Source of the DNA: Akkermansiaceae bacterium
GTDB taxonomy: Bacteria > Verrucomicrobiota > Verrucomicrobiia > Verrucomicrobiales > Akkermansiaceae
Assembly (NCBI GenBank): GCA_905182475.1
Contig: CAJJBR010000045.1
Location: forward strand, 1 to 64,000
DNA length: 64,000 bases
Reading direction: 5' to 3'
The notes under the pieces were generated by a model that was not told the DNA's origin, did not search any database, and saw only the letters and a list, made by a program, of their open reading frames with translations. The position numbers and the translations under genes were made by a program. Within the stretch, counting starts at the first letter, position 1; every line of letters begins with the position of its first letter. Of the stretch, positions 1-9,626 are shown in pieces.

Positions 1-300
1 AATATCCCGGATGGTGCCGACGACGGCAGTGTTGGTGGTATTTCCGAAGTGCCGAATCCAACCGCCGCGATGGCAAAAATGAGCGGAACCCCCCTTGGGC
101 GGCTACAGCGCGGGCATGAGGTTTACATGCTCAACTGCGGGCAGTGCCACGAATACCAACTGCCCGAGCAGGTGGACATCATGGACTTCGAGGATGCGAT
201 GCCGAAGATGATCAACCATGCCGGTCTGCCGTCTTCGGACGAAAAAGCGGTTCTTGACTACGTTGTGGCTGTGAAAAAACAGAAGGGTGTGGAATTTTAG
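1..300 (+). CDS. C-terminal part of a monoheme cytochrome c-like protein (5' truncated by the window edge)
   Basis: The frame is open from the first base to the stop at 298-300, so the start lies outside the window; the GTG at 49 is only the first internal start-like codon. A single heme attachment motif CGQCH is visible, followed by a short helical tail typical of class I cytochrome c domains. A late Met-Pro (AMPKM) could supply the axial Met, which is inference. It ends 54 bases before the permease gene on the same strand, so it may or may not share its transcript. What the missing N-terminal part carries is unknown. Confidence 0.7.
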   Translation, partial: NIPDGADDGSVGGISEVPNPTAAMAKMSGTPLGRLQRGHEVYMLNCGQCHEYQLPEQVDIMDFEDAMPKMINHAGLPSSDEKAVLDYVVAVKKQKGVEF

Positions 301-354
301 TTTGCGCGGAGCTTGCCAACAGTCTGAACGCGTTGAAACTGTGCCGCACACCGA

Positions 355-1701
355 GTGAAGAGTTATTTCCTAAGACGATTCCTGCTGATCCCCCCAACCT
401 TGCTGGGGATCACGTTTCTTGTTTTCGCGATCACCCGTTTTGTGCCCGGCGGGCCGATGGATAGAATGCTCCAGCAGGCCGCAGGGAATGCGGAGGGCGG
501 TGGTGGGAAAAAGGCTTCCAATGAGGCTAGCGGTGGCCTCAGCGAGGAGCAGATGGAGGAGCTTGAAGAGCAGTTCGGTCTAGATAAGTCAATGCCAGTT
601 GCCTACCTGCAATGGTTGGGGTTGGCTCCACGCGAGATCCTTATTTCCAAGGGCGAGTTCGGGAAACGCGGTGATGCCGGCATCGGTGGTGGCGAGGAGG
701 ATCCGGATAATGTTTCCACGTTGGTTCTCCGAGGCGACGGTCGTTTGGTGGAGGTTCGGAAAAAGGGCGGGAAAATTCTTTCTGCGATCTACAGGCAGGG
801 CGGCGCAACTATTCTCGATGGCGGTTGGAAGCTCCGTTACGAGGACGAGAAAGCACGGCAGGAGCGGTTTCGCCGGCGAAGTGTGGAAGGGGCGGAAGTT
901 CCTTCCTATCCGTCACGTGTGGTGGCTTTCAAAACGAGATTCAGCGGGCTGCTACAGGGCGATCTCGGTCGCTCTACGGTTTACAATGATAAGGTCGTCT
1001 CGATGATCATGTCCCGCGTTCCGATCGCGATGTACTTCGGCCTACTCACTGCGATCATCACGTATGCGATATCCCTTCCGCTCGGCGTGCTGAAAGCCCT
1101 ACGGCACCGGACGTTCATCGACAGCGCCAGCTCCATCCTGATTTTTATCGGGTATTCGATCCCCGGTTTCGCTCTTGGTGCCATCCTTCTCGTCCATCTT
1201 GGCGCGCGGATGAGCCTCTTCCCCCTGTTCGGATTCACCAGCCCAGATTTTCCGGAAATGGCTGCGTGGGATCAGGTCAAGGATCTGGCGCACCATACGG
1301 CTCTGCCATTGCTTTGTTATCTAGTCGGCACCTTCGCGATGCTGACCATGCTTACGAAAAATAACCTCATGGACCAGCTCGCGGCGGACTACGTGAGGAC
1401 TGCAGTCTCGAAAGGAGTGAGCTTCCGCAAGGCGGTGTTTGGCCATGCCTTCCGTAACTCGATGATCCCGGTGGCAACCAGTGCGGGCAGTCTGGTGGGG
1501 ATCTTTATCGGAGGCTCCATGCTGATCGAAACCGTCTTCGACATTCAGGGCTTCGGCCTTCTGCAATACCAGGCGGTCATCGCCCGTGACGTGCCGGTGA
1601 TCATGGGCACGCTTACCATTTCTGCCTTTCTCATGCTGCTGGGAAACATCATTTCCGACATGGTCGTGGCGATGGTGGATCCGAGGATAAAATTCAAATG
1701 A
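355..1701 (+). CDS. Peptide/microcin C-type ABC transporter permease (YejB-like) with an enlarged periplasmic region
   Basis: Inner-membrane permease of the OppB/DppB superfamily. It opens with a GTG start and a first membrane segment (about residues 7-28), with the family motif RFVPGGPMD just after it. The remaining membrane segments lie in roughly residues 215-445, and the C-terminus (MVDPRIKF) matches YejB. At 448 residues it is clearly longer than OppB (about 306) or YejB (about 364). The extra length is a charged, Gly/Glu-rich stretch at about residues 45-200 between the first and second membrane segments, expected to face the periplasm. The stop overlaps the start of the next permease by four bases (ATGA), which indicates translational coupling. 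The substrate, a short peptide or peptide-like compound, is inferred from family only. Confidence 0.88.
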   Translation: MKSYFLRRFLLIPPTLLGITFLVFAITRFVPGGPMDRMLQQAAGNAEGGGGKKASNEASGGLSEEQMEELEEQFGLDKSMPVAYLQWLGLAPREILISKGEFGKRGDAGIGGGEEDPDNVSTLVLRGDGRLVEVRKKGGKILSAIYRQGGATILDGGWKLRYEDEKARQERFRRRSVEGAEVPSYPSRVVAFKTRFSGLLQGDLGRSTVYNDKVVSMIMSRVPIAMYFGLLTAIITYAISLPLGVLKALRHRTFIDSASSILIFIGYSIPGFALGAILLVHLGARMSLFPLFGFTSPDFPEMAAWDQVKDLAHHTALPLLCYLVGTFAMLTMLTKNNLMDQLAADYVRTAVSKGVSFRKAVFGHAFRNSMIPVATSAGSLVGIFIGGSMLIETVFDIQGFGLLQYQAVIARDVPVIMGTLTISAFLMLLGNIISDMVVAMVDPRIKFK

Positions 1702-3287
1702 TCAAACGCACGATAGGATTGCTTCTGTTCGTTCTCGGGGTGCTCGCCGCCTTCGGGGAGACGCGGGGTATCGAATTTCCGACAGCGCGCTGGTTCTTCG
1801 ATGCGAGCCGCGAGGTTCCCTTGCTGAACTGGAAATCCGAAAGCGGTTCCACCGTGCTCTGGTTCGGCTGGGTGAGTGTCGTGATCCTCGTGGTGATTGG
1901 CATTTCCACGCTAGTGAGTTCTTTTACCGCCGGTCCGCCGAATCCTGTGACTTTGCGCCGCATTCGACGCTTTAAAGAGATCAAGCGAGGTTACTATTCG
2001 CTCATCATTCTCGTCGGCCTTGCAGCCCTTGCAGGTCTTGATCAGGTGATTGTCGGGAAAGATGCGCTGGCAGTCCATTACGAGGGAAAATGGTCGTTCC
2101 CCGCTTTCACCGCCAAGCCTTTCAAGGGCTCTGACTACGGTGTAGAAGGCGAGCGCGCGGATGCACCGGTGAATTTTCGAAAGCTCAAGCTCGCTTTTAA
2201 AGATGACGAGGGAGGAAATAAAAACAGCGTGATCATGCCGCTGATCCGTTACGGATCGACTGATGATACCCTCCCGCCGAGGTCAAAGGCGTTGGTGCAG
2301 CGGCAGGGGATCTACTACGAATCTGGTAGCAATAAGCCTTACTTTGGTCTTGCGGCAAAATATCATGATGTGGACGACGGTAAGCCGCACCTGCGTTACA
2401 CGCTTCGGAAAGGGATTTTCAACGGAGCCGTGGACGGCTGGAATGCGGATGAAGTGCGGGTGTATAGCTCGGAGTTTTTCAATGAGAAAAAGGTGAAGGA
2501 GAGGTTCTCCGGCGAAGGAGTGGTAGAGGATTTCCTAACGCTTGAAAGCAGTGAGTTGCGATCCATGAAATACCATCCCGCACCGCCAATCTGGGAAAAG
2601 CAAAACTTCCTCGGAACAACCTCCCAAGGTTACGACGTCCTCGCATACCTCTACGGCGGGCTCCAAGTGAATTTCAAGGCGGCTTTGATTTTCCTGCCCA
2701 TCGTCTATGCCATCGGGATCACGCTGGGGATGCTTATGGGTTACTTTGGCGGTATTTTCGACCTCGTGTTCGACCGCCTGATCGAAGTGTTTTCCAATAT
2801 GCCTTTCCTCTTCGTGGTGATCATTTTCTCCAGTATGGTACCGGAGCATTTCAAGGGGCTTCCGGTCATCCTGACCATACTAATCATCTTCGGCTGGATG
2901 GGGATTACATCCCTAATGCGGACTGCCGCTTACCGTGACAAGGAGCGCGATTACATCGCCGCAGCTCGTGTGCTGGGCGCGGGGACTCCACGCATCATTT
3001 TCCGCCATCTCTTGCCCAATACCGTGGCGATCATCGTGACCCTTGTGCCCTTCACGATGTCTTCGTTGATTTCCTCGCTCACCGCCCTTGATTACCTCGG
3101 CTTCGGCCTGCCTCCCGAATACGCCACATGGGGTCGGCTCCTCAGCGATGGTCTGTCGAATCTCTCCGCCCCTTGGCTGGTTTCATCCGCGTTCTTCGTC
3201 CTAGTCGCCCTTCTGGTTTTGATCACATTCATCGGTGAGGCGATTCGCGAAGCCTTCGATCCGAAAAAATATACCTACTACCGTTGA
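1698..3287 (+). CDS. ABC transporter permease, YejE-like (OppC family) with long N-terminal region
   Basis: Second membrane subunit of the importer. Residues about 310-529 form the OppC/YejE permease core with the EAA-type loop and the ending FIGEAIREAFDPKK seen in YejE. The motifs HYEGKWSFP and NFLGTTSQGYDV also match the YejE N-terminal periplasmic region. At 529 residues it is far longer than YejE (about 340). The surplus includes two extra N-terminal hydrophobic segments (near residues 1-20 and 50-75) and a broad soluble insert around residues 115-300. It starts inside the stop of the upstream permease and its TGA overlaps the ATG of the binding protein (TGATG), so the three genes are coupled. 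Confidence 0.88.
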   Translation: MIKRTIGLLLFVLGVLAAFGETRGIEFPTARWFFDASREVPLLNWKSESGSTVLWFGWVSVVILVVIGISTLVSSFTAGPPNPVTLRRIRRFKEIKRGYYSLIILVGLAALAGLDQVIVGKDALAVHYEGKWSFPAFTAKPFKGSDYGVEGERADAPVNFRKLKLAFKDDEGGNKNSVIMPLIRYGSTDDTLPPRSKALVQRQGIYYESGSNKPYFGLAAKYHDVDDGKPHLRYTLRKGIFNGAVDGWNADEVRVYSSEFFNEKKVKERFSGEGVVEDFLTLESSELRSMKYHPAPPIWEKQNFLGTTSQGYDVLAYLYGGLQVNFKAALIFLPIVYAIGITLGMLMGYFGGIFDLVFDRLIEVFSNMPFLFVVIIFSSMVPEHFKGLPVILTILIIFGWMGITSLMRTAAYRDKERDYIAAARVLGAGTPRIIFRHLLPNTVAIIVTLVPFTMSSLISSLTALDYLGFGLPPEYATWGRLLSDGLSNLSAPWLVSSAFFVLVALLVLITFIGEAIREAFDPKKYTYYR

Positions 3288-5434
3288 TGCTGAAAACTTC
3301 GTCCATGCTCGCCTTCGCAGCGATCCTCATCGCCCTGACCGGTTGCCGCCGTGACGAGGTGGAGGTCGTACGCTCTTCGGGGATCGACGACTTCATCCCC
3401 CAGTATAACCGCTTCATTAAAAATTGGCTTGAGGAACAGCTCGTGGAGAATGTGAAAGCTGTCCGCAAGGCAGAGCAGGAGATGCTTTCCCTCGAAGGCG
3501 AGGAAAGGGAGGTTGTTGAGAAACGTCTTTTGAACCTCAAGCGCGAAGAGGATAAACTGAAATTCCGTCTGGATTTCGGTGATTTCTTCCGCTTTGGGAA
3601 ACCGGAGGAGGTCCCCGCTGATCTGGTCTGGGAGGACGGGATGGATCAGGAAGAAATCGGTGATCCCCGAGCGAAAAAAGGCGGTAGCTTCCGAGTGGAC
3701 ATACGCACTTTCCCCCCGACACTTAGACCTTTTGGTGATAATTCGAACAACGGTTTCCGCGGGACGCTGTACGACGATATCGATCTGCCGCTGGTAGGGC
3801 TTCACCCGAAGTCCATGGAAATGATCCCCGGTCTGGCCGACCAGTGGGCCGTGTCCGGGGACGGTCGGACGGTGTATTTTCGTATCAGCCAGAAGGCCAC
3901 ATATTCCGACGGCGTCCCAGTGAAGGCGGGGGATTTTATCTTCGGCTCATACATTAGAATTTCCGATGACATCGTAAACCCCTATGCGAAGCAGTTCTAC
4001 CGGGAAAACATTGCGGGACTCGTGGTCTACGATGAAAAGACTCTCTCCATTTCCCTTCCCGAGCCACAGATCTACGCCCCCGTCGTTCTGGGCGGTCTCT
4101 CCCCCTCACCGCCGCACTTCTACTCGGAATACGGACCTGACTTCACTGAGCGCTACCAGTGGAAATTTCCCCCGACAACTGGCGCCTACAAGGTCAAGGA
4201 GGAGGATATAGTAAAAGGGGTTTCCGTGACCCAGACTCGGGTGAAGGACTGGTGGGCCAAGGACAGGAAATACTACAAATACCGTTTCAATCCCGATCGT
4301 ATCGTTCACACCGTGGTCCGCGATGAGTCGAAGGCTTTCGAGCTTTTTCGCGCCGGTGAGCTGGACAGCTTTTACATCACCCGTCCGGATCTCTGGTATG
4401 AGAAATCTGAGATTGATCCCGTTTTCAAAGGCTACATTGAGCGCTATACCTTCTATAGCAAATGGCCGGCGCTGCCCCGTGGTCTGTATGTCAATGTGTC
4501 AAAGTCGCTCCTCAACGAGCGCGACATCCGCATCGGTATCCAGCATGCGATGAACTGGCAGAAAGTGATCGACGTGATCTACCGGGGCGATTTCCAGCGT
4601 CTCGACGCGTTCAACCAGGGCTACCTCCTGTTCAGCGATCCCACGATCAAGGCCAGACCGTATTCCATTACCGCAGCCCGCGCAGCTTTCAGGAGAGCCG
4701 GGTTCACGCAGACCGGACGCGATGGGATACTCCGCCGACAGGATGGCACGAAGCTTTCGGTCTCCGTGACCTACGCTGCCATTCCCGCCTATGACAAGAT
4801 GTTCGCCATCCTGCGCGAGGAGGCGATAAACTGCGGATTCGATCTTCGGCTGGATCCGCTGGAACCCACCGTCAGCTATAGGAAAATGATGCAGAAGCAG
4901 CATGAGATGACTTATAGCGCCTGGCTCGTCGGAGCGGACACGCCGAACTTCTATCAGTTCCTCCATTCCTCTAACGCCCGCGACGTACGCGGAAATTTGA
5001 AGCCGCAGACGAATAACCTCTTCGCATGGGGACGGGACGATACGGACGCACTTTCGGAAAAGGTCAGGTTCGCTCTCACCGAGGAAGAGCTCCGGCAGGC
5101 CGCGTTCAAGCTCCAGCACATCATACACGACGAGGCGATTTTTGTCCCTGCCTACACTACTGACTTCCTTCGTGTCGGCTCGTGGCGCTGGTTGCGCTGG
5201 CCTGATTGCGAAGAAACGCGCTTCTGTCCGCCTGTCGTTTACGAGCCGCTTGAGGCATACGTCCATTGGATCGATGAGGACATGAAAAAGGAAACCATGG
5301 AGGCCAAACGAAGTGGGAAAACCTTCCCTGAAGTGAACCGGATCTTCGATGACTATCGCTACCCGGAGTCCGATCTCGCACCCGAGCCGACAGAGGATCC
5401 GCTCCCAACAACCGAAGGGGAGGTCGTGCAATGA
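3287..5434 (+). CDS. Extracellular solute-binding protein family 5 lipoprotein (YejA/OppA-like)
   Basis: Periplasmic binding component of the importer. The ATG at 3287 overlaps the preceding TGA and gives a lipoprotein signal ending in the lipobox LTGC, so Cys20 is probably lipidated. An in-frame TTG three bases earlier is a poorer start. Residues about 30-110 are a charged, coiled-coil-like spacer (repeated Glu/Lys, e.g. RKAEQEMLSLEGEE) before the SBP5 fold begins at KKGGSFRVDI. The protein is 715 residues, longer than OppA or YejA (about 540-600), mainly because of this spacer and a C-terminal acidic tail. It overlaps the next ATPase gene by four bases. Family membership is secure; ligand identity is unknown. 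Confidence 0.9.
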   Translation: MLKTSSMLAFAAILIALTGCRRDEVEVVRSSGIDDFIPQYNRFIKNWLEEQLVENVKAVRKAEQEMLSLEGEEREVVEKRLLNLKREEDKLKFRLDFGDFFRFGKPEEVPADLVWEDGMDQEEIGDPRAKKGGSFRVDIRTFPPTLRPFGDNSNNGFRGTLYDDIDLPLVGLHPKSMEMIPGLADQWAVSGDGRTVYFRISQKATYSDGVPVKAGDFIFGSYIRISDDIVNPYAKQFYRENIAGLVVYDEKTLSISLPEPQIYAPVVLGGLSPSPPHFYSEYGPDFTERYQWKFPPTTGAYKVKEEDIVKGVSVTQTRVKDWWAKDRKYYKYRFNPDRIVHTVVRDESKAFELFRAGELDSFYITRPDLWYEKSEIDPVFKGYIERYTFYSKWPALPRGLYVNVSKSLLNERDIRIGIQHAMNWQKVIDVIYRGDFQRLDAFNQGYLLFSDPTIKARPYSITAARAAFRRAGFTQTGRDGILRRQDGTKLSVSVTYAAIPAYDKMFAILREEAINCGFDLRLDPLEPTVSYRKMMQKQHEMTYSAWLVGADTPNFYQFLHSSNARDVRGNLKPQTNNLFAWGRDDTDALSEKVRFALTEEELRQAAFKLQHIIHDEAIFVPAYTTDFLRVGSWRWLRWPDCEETRFCPPVVYEPLEAYVHWIDEDMKKETMEAKRSGKTFPEVNRIFDDYRYPESDLAPEPTEDPLPTTEGEVVQ

Positions 5435-6411
5435 GCGAGGGTTACCTTCTAGAAGTGGATAGACTAATCACCTCGTTCGAGACCGAACGCGGCTTGTTGC
5501 GCGCGGTTGATCAGGTTTCTTTCAAAGTGCCCTACGGAAAAACGGTGGGCATCGTCGGGGAATCTGGCTGCGGGAAAAGTGTCACCGCCATGTCCATCAT
5601 GCGGCTCCTCCCGCAACCTGCCGGTAAAATCCTTGGCGGCGAAATCCATTTCAAAGGTGAGGATCTTCTCCATTCCAGCGATAAGCGCATGCAGCAGGTG
5701 CGCGGTGGCGAAATCGGCGTGATTTTCCAAGAACCCATGTCCGCCCTGAATCCGGTGCACCGCATCGGCAGGCAGGTCGCAGAAGTTTTCCGCATCCATA
5801 AGAAGATGGGGAAAAAGGAAGCGTGGGACGCAGCAACCGAGATGCTCGACATGCTGCGTATTCCTGCCCCGGCGAAGCGGATGATGGATTATCCCCATCA
5901 CCTTTCCGGCGGAATGAGGCAGCGCGTGGTGATCGCCCTCGCCCTCGCATGCCGACCCGATCTTATTATCGCAGACGAGCCGACAACCGCACTCGATGTG
6001 ACCGTCCAGGCTCAGATCCTCGACCTGTTAGGAAACCTCCAGAGCGAGATGGGAATGTCCTTGGTGCTCATCACTCACGACCTCGGCGTGATCGCGGAAA
6101 CCTGCGATGAAGTGGTGGTGATGTACGCGGGCCGAGTCGTCGAAAGCGCACCGGTGGACGAGCTTTTTGAAAACCCGCTCCACGCATATACGAAGGCTCT
6201 CCTCCGCTCCATCCCGACCCTCGATACCGTCCCGAAATCCGTCCTGCCGACCATCCCCGGAACCGTGGCAGGTCTCGGCGACCACTCGCACGGCTGCCGC
6301 TTTTGTCAACGGATGGGAAGGGACGGCCCGGTGACACGGGAGCGACCGAAATTCAAGGAAGTGGAGCCGGGTCACTGGCTGGAAATCTGTAAGGAATGTT
6401 CGAACCTGTGA
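5431..6411 (+). CDS. Oligopeptide ABC transporter ATP-binding protein (OppD/DppD-like)
   Basis: Cytoplasmic ATPase that would power the Yej/Opp-type importer. Visible motifs are Walker A GESGCGKS (near residue 44), Q-loop [13 protein letters not shown] signature LSGGMRQRV, Walker B LIIADEP and the H-loop ITHDLG. The C-terminal region with HGCRFCQR matches the oligopeptide transporter extension, which in many family members holds an iron-sulfur or zinc site; here only part of that cysteine pattern is present. Its length of 326 residues is normal. E. coli YejF fuses two such ATPases, whereas here they are separate genes overlapping by 16 bases. Confidence 0.93.
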   Translation: MSEGYLLEVDRLITSFETERGLLRAVDQVSFKVPYGKTVGIVGESGCGKSVTAMSIMRLLPQPAGKILGGEIHFKGEDLLHSSDKRMQQVRGGEIGVIFQEPMSALNPVHRIGRQVAEVFRIHKKMGKKEAWDAATEMLDMLRIPAPAKRMMDYPHHLSGGMRQRVVIALALACRPDLIIADEPTTALDVTVQAQILDLLGNLQSEMGMSLVLITHDLGVIAETCDEVVVMYAGRVVESAPVDELFENPLHAYTKALLRSIPTLDTVPKSVLPTIPGTVAGLGDHSHGCRFCQRMGRDGPVTRERPKFKEVEPGHWLEICKECSNL

Positions 6412-7412
6412 GTGATACCCCCATGCTAACTGCCGAAAACCTGCGGGTACATTTCCCCGTTAAGAGCGGCGTGTTCCTGCGCCAGACTGGTGCGGTGAAA
6501 GCCGTGGATGGCATTTCCCTGGAGCTCGGGGTTGGTGAAACTCTCGGCCTCGTCGGCGAATCCGGTTGTGGTAAATCGACTCTCGGAAAAGCCCTCGTCC
6601 GCCTCCTGGAGCCGACCTCCGGCAGAATCATTTTCGAGGGCCGCGACATCTCCCATATTAGCCAACGCGTGCTGCGTCCAATGCGCCGCGATTTCCAAAT
6701 GATCTTTCAGGATCCCGGAGAGTCGCTCGACGGGCGGATGAGCGTCCGCAGCCTGATCGAGGAACCTTTCCGCATCCACGGAATGGGTAACCGCGCGGAG
6801 CGGAAAAAATGGGTTGATGACCTCCTCACCACCGTCGGTCTTTCGCAAGCCGCCGCCGAGCGATACTCCTTCGAATTTTCCGGAGGCCAGCGCCAGCGCA
6901 TCGGCATCGCACGCGCCCTCGCCCTGAAGCCCAAATGGCTGGTCTGTGACGAACCGGTCTCCGCCCTGGATGTTTCTGTCCAATCCCAGATTCTCAATCT
7001 CCTCGTCGATCTTCAAAAGGAATTCGACCTCTCCTACCTTTTCATCGCCCACGACCTCTCCGTCGTCAAACACGTCAGCGACCGGGTGGCGGTGATGTAT
7101 CTCGGAAAAATCGTCGAACTCGCGCATTCGGAAACCATTTACCGGAACCCGAAACACGCCTACACCAAGGCTCTCCTCTCCGCCGTCCCCGTCGCCGATC
7201 CTAAAGCGAAACGCGAAAAAGTTCTTCTCGAAGGCGACGTCCCATCCCCCATTGATCCGCCCGAAGGCAGCGCCTTCGGTCACCGCATCGATCACCCCCG
7301 CTACGACGAAACCATAGGTATGGATCTTTCCCTCAGGGAAATCGAACCCGGCCACTGGGTTGCTGCGGATCCCTGCTGTCTAGAGCCGGAAGATTGGAAG
7401 AAATTAGCGTAG
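6396..7412 (+). CDS. Oligopeptide ABC transporter ATP-binding protein (OppF/DppF-like)
   Basis: Second ATPase of the importer and last gene of the operon. Motifs are Walker [11 protein letters not shown]-loop [10 protein letters not shown], signature [12 protein letters not shown], Walker B WLVCDEP and the H-loop IAHDLS. The length of 338 residues is usual for OppF. The ATG at 6396 lies inside the preceding gene; a second in-frame ATG at 6423 (MLTAENLRV) is an alternative start nearer the conserved domain. Two perfect GC hairpins follow immediately after the stop. Confidence 0.92.
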   Translation: MFEPVSDTPMLTAENLRVHFPVKSGVFLRQTGAVKAVDGISLELGVGETLGLVGESGCGKSTLGKALVRLLEPTSGRIIFEGRDISHISQRVLRPMRRDFQMIFQDPGESLDGRMSVRSLIEEPFRIHGMGNRAERKKWVDDLLTTVGLSQAAAERYSFEFSGGQRQRIGIARALALKPKWLVCDEPVSALDVSVQSQILNLLVDLQKEFDLSYLFIAHDLSVVKHVSDRVAVMYLGKIVELAHSETIYRNPKHAYTKALLSAVPVADPKAKREKVLLEGDVPSPIDPPEGSAFGHRIDHPRYDETIGMDLSLREIEPGHWVAADPCCLEPEDWKKLA

Positions 7413-7456
7413 CTGCCGCGTCTCGCGGCAGGCCGTGGTCGCCCCGTCTCGGGGCG
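7413..7456. repeat. Two adjacent perfect hairpins sharing a TCT loop
   Basis: CTGCCGCG at 7413-7420 pairs with 7424-7431, and CGCCCCG at 7440-7446 pairs with 7450-7456; both stems close on the triloop TCT. There is no following T-tract, so they resemble REP-type palindromes or an RNA-stabilising 3' end of the importer mRNA more than a classical intrinsic terminator. Confidence 0.6.
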
Positions 7457-7565
7457 AAACCGTCCGCTTATGGCCTCCGCCTTTCGGGCTTACGATTCCG
7501 TCCATGCGTTCTCTTCCCATCGTTGCTAACACTCTTTTTGGAATCATCCATTCCTCCCGAGCGGA

Positions 7566-8090
7566 GTGGATATCCCCTCGTGGCTCTCCCTGAAAGCTTC
7601 ATCCGCCGAAGACGCCTTCTACGTCCTCGAAGCCGCCCAGAGCGTCGTCTTCATTCCCGGTTACGGAATGGCTGTCGCACAAGCCCAGCATGTCGTGAAA
7701 GAACTCGCGGAAACCCTTGAAAACAACGGTGCGGAAGTTCGTTTCGCCATTCATCCCGTCGCAGGCCGCATGCCCGGGCACATGAACGTCCTTCTCGTCG
7801 AGGCCGATGTCCCGTTCGAGCAGCTTTGTGAAATGGATCAGGTCAATCCCATCATCGGGACGGTCGATGTCGCCATCGTCATCGGTGCCAATGACGTGGT
7901 GCACCCCGCCGCCCTCAACGATCCCGGAAGCCCGATCTACGGCATGCCCATCATCAATGCCCACGAAGCGAAAACCGTCTATTGCCTCAAACGCGGCAAG
8001 GGGGCGGGATTCTCCGGACTCGAGAACGCGCTCTTCTTCGGGGGAAACACCCGCATGCTCTACGGCGACGCGAAGGCTACAGTCACCGCT
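7566..8090 (+). pseudogene. pntB: Remnant of NAD(P) transhydrogenase subunit beta (C-terminal NADP-binding domain III only)
   Basis: The translation from 7566 matches the last 170 or so residues of PntB, including the NADP-binding signature GYGMAVAQAQ, the stretch HPVAGRMPGHMNVLLVEA and the ending NTRMLYGDAK. The membrane domain, about 290 residues in a complete PntB of about 470, is missing: the 150 bases upstream hold only hairpins and non-coding sequence. No pntA is present in the window. The normal stop after the GDAK region is also lost, and the frame runs on as low-quality sequence into the next gene. A stand-alone domain III is not expected to pump protons. I read this as a deletion remnant. 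Confidence 0.75.
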
Positions 8091-8235
8091 ACATCGGCTA
8101 CGTCCGTCGCGTCATGGACGGGAAGAATCCGTTCTCCCTCTTCTGGTCGGACGGTAACCCCGACAAGATCGGCGCCAGCCACCTCTTTTTCGGAAACATC
8201 GGGTCGCGTCATGTTGTTTCAGCGCATAGGATTCT
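8066..8235 (+). pseudogene. Fragment resembling the C-terminal end of a BNR-repeat (sialidase-like) protein
   Basis: Immediately after the pntB homology, a different frame (starting codons at positions equal to 2 modulo 3) reads GYSHRYIGYVRRV, FSLFWSDGNPDK and ASHLFFGN. This reads as real protein sequence and resembles the last repeat of BNR_4-type secreted proteins. There is no start and only about 50 residues remain. The assignment is from memory of the motif and is tentative. The join to pntB lies near 8070. Confidence 0.35.
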
Positions 8236-8240
8236 CGCAG

Positions 8241-9197
8241 ATGCCCATTGTTGCCACTTCCACCTACCGCCCGCCCGCATGGTTACCGGGAGGTCATTTG
8301 CAGACGGTGCATCCGGTGCTTTTCCGTAAGGTGAAAGCTGTCACGAATCGAAAAGAGCGCTTGGAGCTGGATGACGGCGATTTTCTCGATCTTGAGTGGA
8401 GGGGGAATCGTGGCGAAAGACTGGCCATCATTTCCCACGGCCTAGAAGGTTGCTCGGGGGCGAAATACGTGCAAGGCATGACGGCGGCATTGCTGAAACG
8501 CGGCTGGGACATACTGGCGTGGAGCTTCCGCGGCTGCAGTGGGGAGCCGAACCGGCTGGCCTCTTTCTACCACAGCGGAAAGACAGAGGATCTGGAGCTC
8601 GTAGTGCGGCACGCGTTGGCAGTCCATCCCGCGAAAAGTATAGACTTCGTAGGTTTTAGCTTGGGAGGAAACCTGACCTTGAAATACGTGGGTGAGAGAG
8701 GGAATGAAATCCATCCCACCATCAATGGCGCAGTGGCATTCTCGGTTCCTTGCGAGCTTGCCTGCTCTTCCGAGAAACTCGCCGAGTGGCAGAACCGCAT
8801 CTACATGGAGCGCTTTATGAAATCTCTTCGCGATAAGGTGAAACGAAAGCACGAACATTTTCCCAACCAGCTGGATGTCACCGGGGTCGATGGCATGCGC
8901 ACTTTCGCGGAGTTCGACGACCGCTTCACTGCTCCCCTGCACGGCTTCGACGGAGCATCAGATTACTGGGAACGTAGTAGTTGTCGCCAGTTTCTAAAAA
9001 ACATCACGATCCCCACGCTCCTAGTCAGTGCTGTGAACGACCCTATCCTCGGAGTCGGCTGCTACCCGTATGAAGAGGCGGAGGCCAGCGGTAGCTTTTT
9101 CCTCGAAACCCCAGAGCAGGGCGGCCATGTCGGCTTCGGTGCCGGGGAAGAATATTGGTCAGAAAAACGAGCGGTAGAATTTTTATCCACGCGTTAG
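8241..9197 (+). CDS. Alpha/beta hydrolase of the YheT family
   Basis: Cytosolic hydrolase closely resembling E. coli YheT along its length: CHLQT-like GGHLQTVHP near the N-terminus, HGLEGCSGAKY, SFRGCSGEPNR, FYHSGKTEDLE and the ending EQGGHVGF. The catalytic triad is visible as Ser in GFSLGGN, Asp in VNDPILG and His in GGHVGF. The ATG at 8241 gives 318 residues, right for the family. An upstream in-frame ATG at 8211 and the open frame back to 7566 are artefacts of the decayed pntB segment. The physiological substrate of the family is uncertain. tRNA-Arg begins 45 bases downstream. Confidence 0.9.
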   Translation: MPIVATSTYRPPAWLPGGHLQTVHPVLFRKVKAVTNRKERLELDDGDFLDLEWRGNRGERLAIISHGLEGCSGAKYVQGMTAALLKRGWDILAWSFRGCSGEPNRLASFYHSGKTEDLELVVRHALAVHPAKSIDFVGFSLGGNLTLKYVGERGNEIHPTINGAVAFSVPCELACSSEKLAEWQNRIYMERFMKSLRDKVKRKHEHFPNQLDVTGVDGMRTFAEFDDRFTAPLHGFDGASDYWERSSCRQFLKNITIPTLLVSAVNDPILGVGCYPYEEAEASGSFFLETPEQGGHVGFGAGEEYWSEKRAVEFLSTR

Positions 9198-9242
9198 GGC
9201 TTGCGTGGCGCGCCGGAACCCACTATCAAATCGGCCTCTAAA

Positions 9243-9314
9243 GCTCCCGTAGTTCAACGGATAGAACAAGGGTTTCCTAAACCTTAGATATGGGTTCGAT
9301 TCCCGTCGGGAGTA
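9243..9314 (+). tRNA. tRNA-Arg (anticodon CCT)
   Basis: A full cloverleaf can be drawn: acceptor GCTCCCG (9243-9249) with CGGGAGT (9307-9313), D-arm GTTC/GAAC, anticodon stem AGGGT/ACCTT with loop TTCCTAA, and T-arm ATGGG-TTCGATT-CCCGT. The discriminator is A at 9314 and the 3' CCA is not encoded. The anticodon CCT reads AGG. Confidence 0.93.
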
Positions 9315-9626
9315 TTTCTTTGAGAAACAGTTTAAAGCCCTTACTTGCAAAGAGTTGCGGCGATTCTCTTGGGATCCGCTCTTGCGCTGGAATGCGTGGC
9401 CGATCTCGTGCGCTGACGAGCGGCTCGTCGGCCTTAAATCGGACGGATCGGGCGCGGAAATGCCACGGAACGCCATAGACGGAAACAGAACACAATTCCA
9501 CAACCCTTGTGAAACTTGGTAAAACGGTATAGGCAGAATACGATCCTGTCGCTGGGCGATTGCCCAATGCTCGCTACTTTTTCGCATCCGTCGGCGGCAT
9601 TGCACACGAATTAGATTCGGACATTT
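9315..9626. other. Non-coding or decayed sequence after tRNA-Arg
   Basis: A long minus-strand frame crosses this stretch, but its translation is low-complexity and includes the tRNA complement, so I do not support a gene. Nothing recognisable is seen until the PhoX-like fragment. Confidence 0.5.

Noticed and set aside
7566..9197. One continuous 543-codon frame joining pntB-like and YheT-like sequence
   Set aside because: The middle part is low-quality sequence, a better protein match lies in another frame, and YheT has a good start at 8241; not a true fusion.
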